A stretch of 64,000 bases of DNA, taken from contig NZ_JBGFSJ010000002.1 in the NCBI RefSeq assembly GCF_041365695.1, positions 124,001 through 188,000 on the forward strand, given 5' to 3'. A model generated the notes under the pieces. It did no database searches. It had not been told where the DNA came from and worked only from the letters and a program-made list of their open reading frames with translations. The translations under genes and the position numbers were made by a program. The DNA is from Rhodosalinus sp041365695. GTDB taxonomy: Bacteria > Pseudomonadota > Alphaproteobacteria > Rhodobacterales > Rhodobacteraceae. Shown piece after piece: positions 8,403 through 16,543 of the stretch; position 1 is the first letter of the stretch, and every line of letters starts with the position of its first letter.

Positions 8403-9200
8403 TCAGCGCGCGGCGCGAAGCGCGAGGCTGGCCACGCCGGACACCGCGAAGATCAGCGCGGCCACCGTGACGATCGTGGGCCCGGTGGGCGTGTCGAAGG
8501 CGAAGGAGGCCTGCAGCCCTCCGAGCGCGGCGGCGACGCCGATCAGCGCGGCGATGGCGGCCATCGTCTCTGGCGTGCGCGCGAAGGGGCGCGCGGCGGC
8601 GGCCGGGATGATGAGAAGCGCCGCGATCAGAAGCACGCCCACGACCTTGATCGCCACCGCGACCACGACGGCCAGCGCCACGGTGAGGACAAGCTGTTCG
8701 CGTCCGGGCCGGATGCCCGCCGCCCGTGCGAGGTCGGGGTTCAGCGTCGCCGTCAGCAAGGCCTGCCAGCGCCAGCCCATCAGCGCCACCACCAGCGCCG
8801 CGCCCGCCCAGATCACCGCGAGGTCGGTGCGGCTGACGGCGAGGATGTCGCCGAAGAGATAGGCCATCAGGTCGATCCGCACCCCGCTGAGGAAGGAGGC
8901 CGACACGAGCCCGATCGCCAGGGCGGAATGGGCCAGCACGCCAAGCAGCGTGTCCATGGCGAAGCCGCGCCCGGACAGCGTGGACACCGTGCCCGCCATG
9001 GCGAGCGCCATGGCCAGTGCGCCGGCGAAGATCGAGATGTCGAAGGCGAGCGCCAGCGCCACGCCGAGGATCGCGGCATGGGCGGTGGCGTCGCCGAAAT
9101 AGGCCATGCGCCGCCAGACCACGAAGCAGCCCAGCGGTGCGGCGGCAAGCGCGACACCCACCCCGGCAAGCGCCGCGCGCAGCAGGAAATCGTCGAGCAT
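8403..9200 (-). CDS. znuB: Zinc ABC transporter permease ZnuB
   Basis: 265 aa with seven to eight predicted membrane helices. It begins MLDDFLLRAALAGVGVALAAAPLGCFVVWRRM; the WRRMAYFGDATAHAAILGVAL segment is the conserved ABC-3 permease region. ABC-3 permeases carry Zn or Mn across the inner membrane. The start ATG overlaps the znuC stop by one base, so it follows znuC in the zur-znuC-znuB operon. The gene is convergent with the TRAP permease with a 13-base gap. Confidence 0.94.
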   Translation of the reverse strand: MLDDFLLRAALAGVGVALAAAPLGCFVVWRRMAYFGDATAHAAILGVALALAFDISIFAGALAMALAMAGTVSTLSGRGFAMDTLLGVLAHSALAIGLVSASFLSGVRIDLMAYLFGDILAVSRTDLAVIWAGAALVVALMGWRWQALLTATLNPDLARAAGIRPGREQLVLTVALAVVVAVAIKVVGVLLIAALLIIPAAAARPFARTPETMAAIAALIGVAAALGGLQASFAFDTPTGPTIVTVAALIFAVSGVASLALRAAR

Positions 9201-9949
9201 CAGCCGACCGCCTCTTTCGCGGTCTCGTGCGCGGCCGGCAGGTCGTGGGTGTGGTCGTGCTCGTGGCGGTAGAGGGCGAGCGCGCCCTGGGTCCCGGTGC
9301 CGAAAAGCGCGCGGTATTCCGGGGCGGAGGCGACGGCGTCGGGCCGGCCCTCGCAGCAGACGTGGCGGTTCAGGCAGATCACGCGGTCCGACGCGCTCAT
9401 CACGACGTGAAGCTCGTGGCTCACCATCAGCACCGCGCAACCCATTTCCTGCCGCACCTCCTCGATCCGGCGGTAGAACGCCGCCTGCCCGGGCTGGTCG
9501 AGCCCCGCAGTCGCCTCGTCGAGGATCAGCAGGTCGGGCCGCTCCAGCAACGCGCGGGCCAGAAGCACGCGCTGGAACTGCCCGCCGGAAAGATCGGACA
9601 TCTGCCGCCCGCCGAGACCTCCGGCGCCCGCGCGCGCCAGCGCCGCGTCCGCCTCGGCCCGGGGCACGCGCCGGGGCAGGTTCAGGAACCGCGTCACCGT
9701 CAGCGGCAGCGTCGCGTCGATGTGCAGGCGTTGCGGCACATAGCCGATCCGCAGGCCGGGCGTGCGCGTGACAGTGCCTCCCGCAGCCCCGACCGCGCCG
9801 ATGAGCGCGCGCAGAAGCGTCGTCTTGCCCGATCCGTTGGGGCCTACCACGGTCACGATCTCGCCCGGCGCGATCGCCAGGCTCACGTCCTTCAACACCG
9901 TGTCCCGGCCAAGCCGGACGGTCAGGTCGCGCGTCTCGATCAGGCTCAT
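9200..9949 (-). CDS. znuC: Zinc ABC transporter ATP-binding protein ZnuC
   Basis: 249 aa. Walker A is GPNGSGKTT (36-44), the signature is LSGGQFQRVLLARAL, Walker B is LLILDEATAG and the switch histidine is in VSHE. The C-terminal tail is His-rich (HEHDHTHD), as often found in zinc ABC ATPases. It starts inside the end of zur (ATGA overlap at 9946-9949). It powers ZnuB for zinc import. Confidence 0.95.
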   Translation of the reverse strand: MSLIETRDLTVRLGRDTVLKDVSLAIAPGEIVTVVGPNGSGKTTLLRALIGAVGAAGGTVTRTPGLRIGYVPQRLHIDATLPLTVTRFLNLPRRVPRAEADAALARAGAGGLGGRQMSDLSGGQFQRVLLARALLERPDLLILDEATAGLDQPGQAAFYRRIEEVRQEMGCAVLMVSHELHVVMSASDRVICLNRHVCCEGRPDAVASAPEYRALFGTGTQGALALYRHEHDHTHDLPAAHETAKEAVG

Positions 9950-10428
9950 CCCGCGTGGCCTTCGCGGCAACGCGCACAGACGCCCTCGGCCTCGACGACG
10001 GCGCGGTCGACCCGGAACCCGCTGTCGCGCGCGGCGGAAGCGAGCATCCCGGTCGCGCCCTGGGCCTGCGCCTCGGCCACCGTGTTGCAGGCGCGGCAGA
10101 TCAGGAAGACGGGGCTGTGGGTCTCGCCGGGATGGGCGCAGGCGGTGAAGGCGTTCAGCTTCTCGACGCGGTGGGCGAATCCGTGCCGCACGAGGAAATC
10201 GAGCGCGCGATAGGCGACGGGCGGCTGCGCGCCGAGTCCTTCCTCGCGAAGCACGTCGAGGATCTCGTAGGCGCCCATGGCGCGGTGCTGCGCGAGCAGC
10301 AGCTCGAGCACGCGCTGGCGCACCGGGGTGAACTGCAGCCCGTTCTCGGCGCAATAGCCTTCCGCGGCGGCGACGGCGCTTTCGATACAGCTTGCGTGGT
10401 TGTGGTGCTCGAATCCGATGAGGGACAT
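9946..10428 (-). CDS. zur: Fur family zinc uptake regulator Zur
   Basis: 160 aa. It has a His-rich N-terminus (FEHHNHASC), a winged helix (FTPVRQRVLELLLAQHRAMGAYEILDVL) and a dimerisation domain with two structural CxxC pairs (Cys111/114 and Cys151/154). The regulator is first in the operon with znuC and znuB and divergent from znuA. With zinc bound it should repress both directions from the box at 10455-10467. Confidence in Zur rather than Fur or Mur rests on the zinc neighbours. Confidence 0.94.
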   Translation of the reverse strand: MSLIGFEHHNHASCIESAVAAAEGYCAENGLQFTPVRQRVLELLLAQHRAMGAYEILDVLREEGLGAQPPVAYRALDFLVRHGFAHRVEKLNAFTACAHPGETHSPVFLICRACNTVAEAQAQGATGMLASAARDSGFRVDRAVVEAEGVCARCREGHAG

Positions 10429-10454
10429 GCGGCTCTCGTTTCAGGGCTTGCGAT

Positions 10455-10467
10455 GTTATAATATACC
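10455..10467. promoter_or_regulatory. Zur box between zur and znuA
   Basis: GTTATAATATACC differs at one base from the perfect 13-base inverted repeat GTTATAATATAAC and matches the core of known Zur operators. It is AT-rich in a GC-rich setting and centred in the 85-base divergent region. A weaker related sequence, GTTACATAATCAC, follows at 10487-10499, just before the znuA ribosome site, and may be a second half-strength site. Confidence 0.8.
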
Positions 10468-10513
10468 AATTATCAGCTAGGCGATGTGTTACATAATCAC
10501 AAGGGGCCTTCCG

Positions 10514-11572
10514 ATGTTCAAGCGTCTTCTCGCCGCCACCGCGCTCGGCGCCGCGTCCTCTCCTGCTGCGCTGGCAGAGCCGCCGCGCGTCGCCGCCGAC
10601 GTCGCGCCGGTGCACTCGCTGGTCGCGCAGGTGATGCAGGGCGTCGGCACGCCGTCGCTGCTGATGCCTGCGGGCGCGTCGCCGCACGCTTACGCGCTGC
10701 GCCCGTCCGAGGCGCGGGCCTTGTCCGAGGCCGAGCTGGTGGTCTGGATCGGCGAGGACCTGTCGCCGCAGCTCGGGCGCGCGGTCGGGACGCTGGCCGA
10801 GGGCGCGGTGGTGCTGGAACTTCTCGAGGCGGAGGAGACACGGACGCTTCCCTTCCGCCAGACGGTGCTCCTTGGCGGCAAGCCGGTTGACGGAGAGCAT
10901 GACCACGACGCGCACGGCCACGACGATCATGCACACGAGGACCATGGCCACGAGGAGCAGGCACACGAGGACCATGGCCATGATGACCATGCCCATGACG
11001 AGCAGGCTCATGACGAGCAGGCTCATGACGATCATGCGGGGGCGCACGATCACGCCCATGACGGGACGGACCCCCACGCCTGGCTCGACCCTGAGAACGC
11101 GAAGGCCTGGCTCGGCCTGATCGCGGACGCGCTCGCCGACGCGGATCCGGCCAATGCGGAGGCCTATGCCGCCAACGCCGACGCGGGCCGTGAGGCGATC
11201 GACGCCGCCGTTTCGGACATCGAGAAGACGCTCGCGCCGGTGAGGGACCGCACCTTCGTGGTGTTCCACGACGCCTACCAGTATTTCGAGGATCGCTTTG
11301 ACCTGAACGCGGCGGGGGCCATCGCCCTTGCCGATGCGACCGATCCCGGGCCGGCACGACTGTCCGCGCTGCGCCGGTCGATCGCGGAGCGCGGCGTGTC
11401 CTGCGTTCTCGCGGAACCCCAGTTCGACCCGGGCCTCGTGGCGGCGGTCGCCTCGGAAAGCGAACTCGACACCGCGGTGATCGACCCGCTCGGCGTGGCG
11501 CTGGAGCCCGGCCCGGCGTTCTACCCCGCGCTGTTGCGCGGCATGGCGGCCAGCATGGCGGAGTGCCTCTAG
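10514..11572 (+). CDS. znuA: Zinc ABC transporter substrate-binding protein ZnuA with a very long His-rich loop
   Basis: 352 aa from the ATG after AAGGGG (10501-10506). An earlier in-frame ATG at 10484 lies inside the regulatory region and gives no signal peptide. The signal peptide ends near PAALA. Zinc ligands are expected in DVAPVHSLVAQVM, at GASPHAYALRP, and in the C-terminal domain. Between them, after about residue 125, lies a stretch of more than 50 residues made almost only of His, Asp, Glu and Ala (HEDHGHEEQAHEDHGHDDHA and onward), then DPHAWLDPENAKAWL. The loop probably scavenges or senses zinc. The periplasmic product feeds ZnuBC. Confidence 0.95.
   Translation: MFKRLLAATALGAASSPAALAEPPRVAADVAPVHSLVAQVMQGVGTPSLLMPAGASPHAYALRPSEARALSEAELVVWIGEDLSPQLGRAVGTLAEGAVVLELLEAEETRTLPFRQTVLLGGKPVDGEHDHDAHGHDDHAHEDHGHEEQAHEDHGHDDHAHDEQAHDEQAHDDHAGAHDHAHDGTDPHAWLDPENAKAWLGLIADALADADPANAEAYAANADAGREAIDAAVSDIEKTLAPVRDRTFVVFHDAYQYFEDRFDLNAAGAIALADATDPGPARLSALRRSIAERGVSCVLAEPQFDPGLVAAVASESELDTAVIDPLGVALEPGPAFYPALLRGMAASMAECL
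10931..11023 (+). repeat. Short tandem repeats encoding the ZnuA histidine loop
   Basis: The 20-mer GCACACGAGGACCATGGCCA occurs at 10931 and 10961 (30-base period). The 15-mer CATGACGAGCAGGCT occurs twice in tandem at 10994-11008 and 11009-11023. All units keep the reading frame, so copy-number change would lengthen or shorten the loop in multiples of five or ten residues. Confidence 0.8.
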
Positions 11573-11644
11573 GCGCCGCTCGCGCGGGCCTGATCGATCG
11601 GCCTGCGCCATTCTCCGATTTTATGGCGACAAAAAGAATCAGGA

Positions 11645-11673
11645 TTGACTCGGCAAAGTGAAACGCTCAGGAT
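11645..11673 (+). promoter_or_regulatory. Candidate promoter for the two-gene unit at 11728
   Basis: TTGACT (11645-11650), a 17-base spacer and CAGGAT (11668-11673). It lies 55 bases upstream of the small gene's ATG and 73 bases after the znuA stop. Confidence 0.4.
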
Positions 11674-11727
11674 TTCGGGAAGAGGGCCGCGCGGGCCCGC
11701 CCGTCACGTCAGAGTGGAGGATCTGCC

Positions 11728-11880
11728 ATGCAGGAAAGGACCGAACCCCAGCCCCGGCAGGCGTCCCGACAGCCACTGCCCGGCTGGCACGAGGTGGTCC
11801 AGCAGGCGCTTGACGGCGCGCTGCCCGGCGAGCCGGATCTCGAAACCGTCCTCGAGCGCATAGAACGGGCGGCGCGATGA
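11728..11880 (+). CDS. Small hypothetical protein, 50 aa
   Basis: A short gene starting MQERTEPQPRQASRQ and ending TVLERIERAAR. GGAGG (11716-11720) precedes the ATG at a suitable distance. It overlaps the next gene by ATGA, which argues for real translation and coupling. The sequence is hydrophilic, with a proline/glutamine-rich start and an amphipathic acidic C-terminal helix. No family recognised. Confidence 0.6.
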   Translation: MQERTEPQPRQASRQPLPGWHEVVQQALDGALPGEPDLETVLERIERAAR

Positions 11881-12353
11881 GGGGCGGTGCCCCCGTGGCG
11901 CGGCTCGACGATCTCGGCGCGGGCGAGGCGCGGGTCGTGCAGGCGTTCCGCCACTGGTGCGACGGTCCGCAGGGGCTCGCCACGTTCGGCCCGGCGCTCA
12001 AGGCGCGGTTCGGCCCGCGCCGCGCGGCTGCGGCGCTTTCGGGTCTCGATACCTGTTGCCGCATCGTCACGGGCCACGCGCGCCGGCCACTCGCGCGCCA
12101 TTCTGCGAACTGCCCCTGCGTGGGCGGGGACGAGGCCGCCTTCGCGCGGCTCTGCGCCTCGGCCGCCGCGGGTGAGCGCGAGGACGCGATGCTGATCGCC
12201 TGCCTGCTCGTGCGCGCCGACATGGCGGGCGCGCTGGCCGCCGCGGCCGAGGTCGCTGGGCTGGCCCTTGCCGTCTGCGACACGACCCCGGAGGAGGCGA
12301 CCGGCCGACCCGGCGCCCAGCCGAGAGGGGCGGCCGGGGCGCGCTGGCACTAG
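11877..12353 (+). CDS. Hypothetical cysteine-containing protein, 158 aa
   Basis: Not recognised. It is a helical, alanine-rich soluble protein. It has a cluster of potential metal ligands in the middle (DTCCRIVTGHARRPLARHS and NCPCVGGDE), with further cysteines in HWCDG, LCASA and ACLLV. This arrangement suggests a bound metal or Fe-S cluster, or a structural zinc. It is coupled to the 50-aa gene before it. Its stop shares CTAG (12350-12353) with the convergent Anbu gene. No role can be assigned. Confidence 0.7.
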   Translation: MRGGAPVARLDDLGAGEARVVQAFRHWCDGPQGLATFGPALKARFGPRRAAAALSGLDTCCRIVTGHARRPLARHSANCPCVGGDEAAFARLCASAAAGEREDAMLIACLLVRADMAGALAAAAEVAGLALAVCDTTPEEATGRPGAQPRGAAGARWH

Positions 12354-13078
12354 CGTTCGCCGATCCGCGTGAACGCCTCGCGGAGCGCCCCGCTCCAGGC
12401 CGCGCTCATCGCCGCGAAAGCCTCGTCGCTGGGCTCGATGCGGCGTTCCTCGGCCACCGCGAAGGCGTCGCGCTCGATCACCACGAGATCGAGCGGCATC
12501 CCCACGCTGAGATTGGACCGCAGGGTGGAGTCCATCGACAAAAGCACCGCCTTGCGCGCGTCGGCAAGCGACGTGTCCGCGGTGACCACCCGGTCGAGGA
12601 TCGGCTTGCCGTATTTGTGCTCTCCGATCTGCAGGTAGGGCGTGTCCTCCGTGGCCTCGATGAAGTTTCCCTCGGGATAGACGAGGAACATCCGCATCGG
12701 GCCGCCCTGGCGCTGGCCCGCCACGATGAGCGAGGCCGAGGCGCTCTGATGCATGCGGTCCATGCGCTGGGTCGTCTCGACCATCACCTGCGAGAGCATC
12801 TCGCCGGCGATGCCGGCGACGTCCAGCATCGTCGGCGCCCGCAGGATCGAGCGCGCCTCGCAGGCCTCGGGGTCGTTCGCCGCCTCGGCGAGGCGCGCCA
12901 GCGTGGTCTGCGTCACCGACAGGTTGCCCGCCGTCATGATGGCGATCACGCGCTCGCCGGGACGCTCGAAGGTGAACATCTTGCGGTAGGTGGCGATATT
13001 GTCGAGGCCCGCGTTGGTGCGGGTGTCCGACAGCAGCACCATGCCCGCCTTCAACAGCAAGCCCACGCAATAGGTCAT
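12350..13078 (-). CDS. Anbu proteasome-like peptidase
   Basis: 242 aa. It begins MTYCVGLLLKAGMVLLSDTR: after Met removal, Thr2 is the expected N-terminal nucleophile, with Asp18 and Lys33 in the positions of the proteasome catalytic triad. The sequence matches the ancestral beta-subunit (Anbu) family rather than HslV, with GLDNIATYRKMFTFERPGERV typical. Anbu forms open helical or ring-like oligomers in the cytoplasm; peptidase activity is weak or unproven. It is last in an operon with transglutaminase, alpha-E and ATP-grasp genes, the standard Anbu neighbourhood. Confidence 0.93.
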   Translation of the reverse strand: MTYCVGLLLKAGMVLLSDTRTNAGLDNIATYRKMFTFERPGERVIAIMTAGNLSVTQTTLARLAEAANDPEACEARSILRAPTMLDVAGIAGEMLSQVMVETTQRMDRMHQSASASLIVAGQRQGGPMRMFLVYPEGNFIEATEDTPYLQIGEHKYGKPILDRVVTADTSLADARKAVLLSMDSTLRSNLSVGMPLDLVVIERDAFAVAEERRIEPSDEAFAAMSAAWSGALREAFTRIGER

Positions 13079-13138
13079 GGACCGTTCCCCTTCGATTGGC
13101 GCGAACGATAGGGCGCGCCGGCGCGGCCCGCAACGGGG

Positions 13139-13957
13139 TTACTGCTGCGCGTCCTCGACCGCGACCCGCACCTCGAGTTCTTCCCTCGCATCGCCGCGCA
13201 CCACGCCGCGGATCGGCGCGGCCTCGGCCGCGTCCCGCCCCGAGCCGAGGCGCACGTAATGCCCGTCCGGGCAGCACCGGTTGGCCGGGTCGAAGCCCAC
13301 CCAACCGAGGCCTGCGATATGAAGCTCGGCCCAGGCATGGCTCGCCTCGTGGGGGGTGCCGTCGGCGCTGGCGAAGAGATATCCGGTGACGTAGCGCGCG
13401 GGGATCCCCGCGAACTGCGCCACGGAGATCAGCGCCTGCGCGTGATCCTGGCAAACGCCCGCGCCTTGCGCGAGCGCCTCTGCAGGGGTGGTGTGGGCCG
13501 AGGTTTCGCCGGGGCGGTAGGCGATCGCGTCGGCCACCGCCGCCGCGAGCGCATGCGCCCGTTCGAGCGCCGGGGCCGCGTCTAGGCCCGCAAGCGCGGC
13601 GCGCGACAGCTCGGCCAGCGCGCGGTCGGGCTGCGTGCGCCGCGTGGGCCGGGTATAGGCCAGGGGCGGCACCGCCTCGCGGTGGCCGCGCAGGACGCCG
13701 GCGGTGTCGCGGGTCTCGACGGTGCCCAGGATCGCCACCGCGACCTCGCTGATCGGGCCGCGCACACTCATCGTGCGGATGCTGTTGCCCGCACCGTCGC
13801 GGAAGGGCGCGCCCCAGGTCGCGCCCTCGACCTCCACCGACCAGTCGACGACGCGCTGGCCGTCGGTGTCGACGGGGGTGAGGTTGTGGCTCTGGACCGC
13901 GCCGCGCACGGGCTGCGCAAAGCGGTAGCGGGTCAGATGGGAAATCCGGATCCTCAT
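13139..13957 (-). CDS. Transglutaminase family cysteine peptidase
   Basis: 272 aa. An N-terminal beta domain (MRIRISHLTRYRFAQPVRG) is followed by the transglutaminase core with the full triad Cys169 (GVCQDHAQ), His208 (SHAWAEL) and Asp223 (GFDPANRC). Such bacterial enzymes usually act as peptidases or amidases. The ATG overlaps the alpha-E stop (ATGA at 13954-13957) and Anbu follows after 60 bases. In this operon type it is predicted to process or transfer a peptide made by the ATP-grasp enzyme. Confidence 0.92.
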   Translation of the reverse strand: MRIRISHLTRYRFAQPVRGAVQSHNLTPVDTDGQRVVDWSVEVEGATWGAPFRDGAGNSIRTMSVRGPISEVAVAILGTVETRDTAGVLRGHREAVPPLAYTRPTRRTQPDRALAELSRAALAGLDAAPALERAHALAAAVADAIAYRPGETSAHTTPAEALAQGAGVCQDHAQALISVAQFAGIPARYVTGYLFASADGTPHEASHAWAELHIAGLGWVGFDPANRCCPDGHYVRLGSGRDAAEAAPIRGVVRGDAREELEVRVAVEDAQQ

Positions 13958-14907
13958 CGGGCCTCCCCGGTCAGGTAGACGTCGTGCACGGCCTGGGCGA
14001 GCGAGGCGGTCTCGCCGATGAAGCGGGTGAGGAACTCGTGCAGCCCCTCGTCGAAGATCTCTTCGACCTGCGCCTCGGCGAGCCCCGCGAGAAGCGCGCG
14101 CGCGCGCGCCTGCGCCGCGGTGGAGCGCCCGTAGCCGCGCGAAAGCGCCTCCAGGTGCTCTGCCGCCATCCCGGCGCAGGTCAGCAGCGAGCGCGGCAGG
14201 GCGCGGTTCAGGATCAGGAAATGGGCGATGCGCGTGGCCGAAAGCTCTCCGCCATAGGCCCAGTTGTAGGCGCGGTGCGCCGACATCGCGCGCAGCAGCG
14301 TGGTCCACTGGTAGTTGTCGAGACCCGAGCCGACATAGGTGACGCTGGGCAGCAGCACGTAATACTTCACGTCCAGCAGCCGCGCGGTGTTGTCGGCGCG
14401 CTCGATCGCGTAGCCGAGGTTGAGGAAATGGTAGCCGTCGTCGCGCAGCTGCGTGGCGTCGATCGCACCGCGGATCAGCGCCGTGGTCCGCGTCACCCAG
14501 TCGGTGAGTTCGGGCAGGGGCAGCTTGGAGCGTTCGGTCCGGGTCATCTCCCGGAATTCCTGGAAGCCGGTGTTGATCGCGTCCCAGACCTGGCTGGTGA
14601 GCGCGGTGCGCACGATGCGCGCGTTCTCGCGGGCCGAGGCGAGGCAGGCGCCCACCGAGGACGGGTTGTCGAGGTCGAAGAAGAGGAAGGTCTCGACGTT
14701 GCGCTGCACCGGATCGCCGTATTTCTCGGAAAAGCGTTGCGCCACGCCCTTCGCCTGGAGGATGGCCTCCCATTCGTTGCGCAACCCCCCGTCGGTGTTG
14801 GGCAGAAGCGCGTTACGGTGTCCCACATCCAGCAGCCGCGCGGTCGTTTCCGCCCTTTCGAGGTAGCGTGCGATCCAGAAGAGGTTGGCGGCGGTGCGGC
14901 TCAGCAT
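13954..14907 (-). CDS. Alpha-E domain-containing protein
   Basis: 317 aa, almost all alpha-helical. It begins MLSRTAANLFWIARYLERAETTARLLDV, the hallmark of the alpha-E (DUF403) family, and repeats the same ERADNTARLLDVKYY helix motif in its second half. The function is not established. The family always travels with circularly permuted ATP-grasp and transglutaminase genes, as here, and is thought to be part of a peptide or amide-forming complex. It is separated from the ATP-grasp gene by 4 bases and overlaps the transglutaminase gene. Confidence 0.93.
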   Translation of the reverse strand: MLSRTAANLFWIARYLERAETTARLLDVGHRNALLPNTDGGLRNEWEAILQAKGVAQRFSEKYGDPVQRNVETFLFFDLDNPSSVGACLASARENARIVRTALTSQVWDAINTGFQEFREMTRTERSKLPLPELTDWVTRTTALIRGAIDATQLRDDGYHFLNLGYAIERADNTARLLDVKYYVLLPSVTYVGSGLDNYQWTTLLRAMSAHRAYNWAYGGELSATRIAHFLILNRALPRSLLTCAGMAAEHLEALSRGYGRSTAAQARARALLAGLAEAQVEEIFDEGLHEFLTRFIGETASLAQAVHDVYLTGEAR

Positions 14908-14911
14908 CGGC

Positions 14912-16327
14912 TCATTCCGCGATCACCCATGTGTCCTTGACGCCGCCGCCCTGGCTGGAATTCACCACGAGGGACCCGTCGGCGAGCGCGACCCGGGTCA
15001 GGCCGCCCGGCACCAGCTCCACGGTTTCGCCCACGAGGCAGAACGGCCGCAGGTCGACATGCCGGGGCGCGACGCCCTCGTCCACGAAGGTGGGACAGGT
15101 CGAGAGCGCAAGCGTCGGCTGCGCGATGTAGTTCGCCGGCGCCTCGCGCAGTTTCGCGGCGAAGGTCGCGCGCGTGGCCGCGTCGGCCTTGGGGCCGATG
15201 AGCATCCCGTAGCCGCCCGAGCCGTGCACCTCCTTGACCACGAGCTCGTCCAGCCGGTCGAGCACGTAGGCCAGGCTGTCGGGCTCGCCGCAGCGCCAGG
15301 TGGGCACGTTCTCCAGAAGCGGCGCCTCTCCGAGATAGAAGCGGATCATCTCGGGCACGTAGCAATAGACCGCCTTGTCGTCGGCGACGCCCGCGCCCGG
15401 CGCCGAGCAGATCGCCACCCCGCCCGAGCGGTAGACGTTCATGAGGCCGGGAACGCCCAGCGCGCTGTCGTGGCGGAAGCAGAGCGGATCGAGGAACGCG
15501 TCGTCGATGCGCCGGTAGATCACGTCGACCCGCTGCGGCCCCTCGGTGGTGCGCATCCAGACATGGTCGCCTTCGACGAAGAGGTCCTGTCCTTCCACGA
15601 GTTCCACGCCCATCAGGTCGGCGAGGAAGCTGTGCTCGTAATAGGCGGAGTTGTAGGGGCCGGGCGTGAGTACGACGACGCGGGGATCGCCCGGACATCT
15701 CGCGGGCGCGGTCGAGGCCAGCGTGCGCTTGAGCAGCCGCGCGTACCCGTCCACCGGCGCGATCCGCATCTGCTGGAAAAGCTGCGGGAACATGCGCATC
15801 ATGATCTCGCGGTTCTCCAGCATGTAGGAAACGCCCGAGGGCGTGCGGCAATTGTCCTCGAGCACGTAGAACTGGTCGGGGCCAGTGCGCACGAGGTCGA
15901 TCCCGACGATGTGGCTGTAGACGCCGAGCGGAGGCCGCACGCCGGCCGCCGCGATCTCGTAGGCCTCGTTTCCATAGACCAGCCGGGCCGGGATGCGGCC
16001 CGCGCGCACGATCTCGCCCCGGTCGTAGATGTCCGACAGGAACGCGTTCAGCGCCCGGGCCCGCTGCTTGATGCCGCGTTCGAGCCGCCGCCATTCCGTG
16101 GCCGTGAACACGCGGGGGAACATGTCGAAGGGAATGAGGCGATCGGGATCGCCGCCCTCGCCGTAGACCGCGAAGGTGATGCCGAAGCGGCGAAAGAGCG
16201 CCTCTGCCTCGACTTGCTTGAGATGCCGCAGCTCGCCCGGCATCTCGCGGTGCCACGCTTCCAGCGCGCGGTAGGGCTGCCGGGGCGCGCCTGCCTGGTA
16301 CATCTCGTTGAAGAAGTTTGCGTCCAT
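14912..16327 (-). CDS. Circularly permuted type 2 ATP-grasp protein
   Basis: 471 aa. Blocks typical of the DUF404/DUF407 family are present: FNEMYQAGAPRQPYRALEAWH at the start, FYVLEDNCRTPSGVSYMLENR in the middle, and VVKEVHGSGGYGMLIGPKA near the end (nucleotide-binding loop). Family members are predicted ATP-dependent carboxylate-amine ligases. The gene is first of the four-gene Anbu operon and divergent from the GH13 phosphorylase gene. Start chosen at the ATG giving the family's usual N-terminus. Confidence 0.92.
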   Translation of the reverse strand: MDANFFNEMYQAGAPRQPYRALEAWHREMPGELRHLKQVEAEALFRRFGITFAVYGEGGDPDRLIPFDMFPRVFTATEWRRLERGIKQRARALNAFLSDIYDRGEIVRAGRIPARLVYGNEAYEIAAAGVRPPLGVYSHIVGIDLVRTGPDQFYVLEDNCRTPSGVSYMLENREIMMRMFPQLFQQMRIAPVDGYARLLKRTLASTAPARCPGDPRVVVLTPGPYNSAYYEHSFLADLMGVELVEGQDLFVEGDHVWMRTTEGPQRVDVIYRRIDDAFLDPLCFRHDSALGVPGLMNVYRSGGVAICSAPGAGVADDKAVYCYVPEMIRFYLGEAPLLENVPTWRCGEPDSLAYVLDRLDELVVKEVHGSGGYGMLIGPKADAATRATFAAKLREAPANYIAQPTLALSTCPTFVDEGVAPRHVDLRPFCLVGETVELVPGGLTRVALADGSLVVNSSQGGGVKDTWVIAE

Positions 16328-16478
16328 CCGACTCCGTCCGTTCCGTCGCCTTCATCAGATGGCGCGCCCGCCGCCGGGGAAACGGCGCAGCACGCCGAAA
16401 AGCCGATACGCGCTGGATGCCGCGGCAATCGAAGGCACGATGCCCACTTGTTGGGCGCCTCGTCAACGAGACCGGGGG

Positions 16479-16506
16479 TTGGGCGCCGGCCGAGAGTGTC
16501 TATTGT
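16479..16506 (+). promoter_or_regulatory. Candidate promoter for the GH13 phosphorylase gene
   Basis: TTGGGC (16479-16484), a 16-base spacer and TATTGT (16501-16506), 37 bases before the ATG. No other strong signal is seen in the 216-base divergent region. Confidence 0.3.
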
Positions 16507-16543
16507 GGCGCGAAATGCCAGACCGGAGCGCCCGACCCGACCC

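Noticed and set aside
10908..11060. Repeated units that at first resemble a CRISPR-like array
   Set aside because: The units have no spacers, keep a reading frame and encode the ZnuA His-rich loop.
14885..16500. A plus-strand open frame antisense to the ATP-grasp gene that joins the GH13 frame
   Set aside because: Its upstream part is low-complexity antisense sequence. The GH13 gene starts at 16544 with the proper N-terminus.
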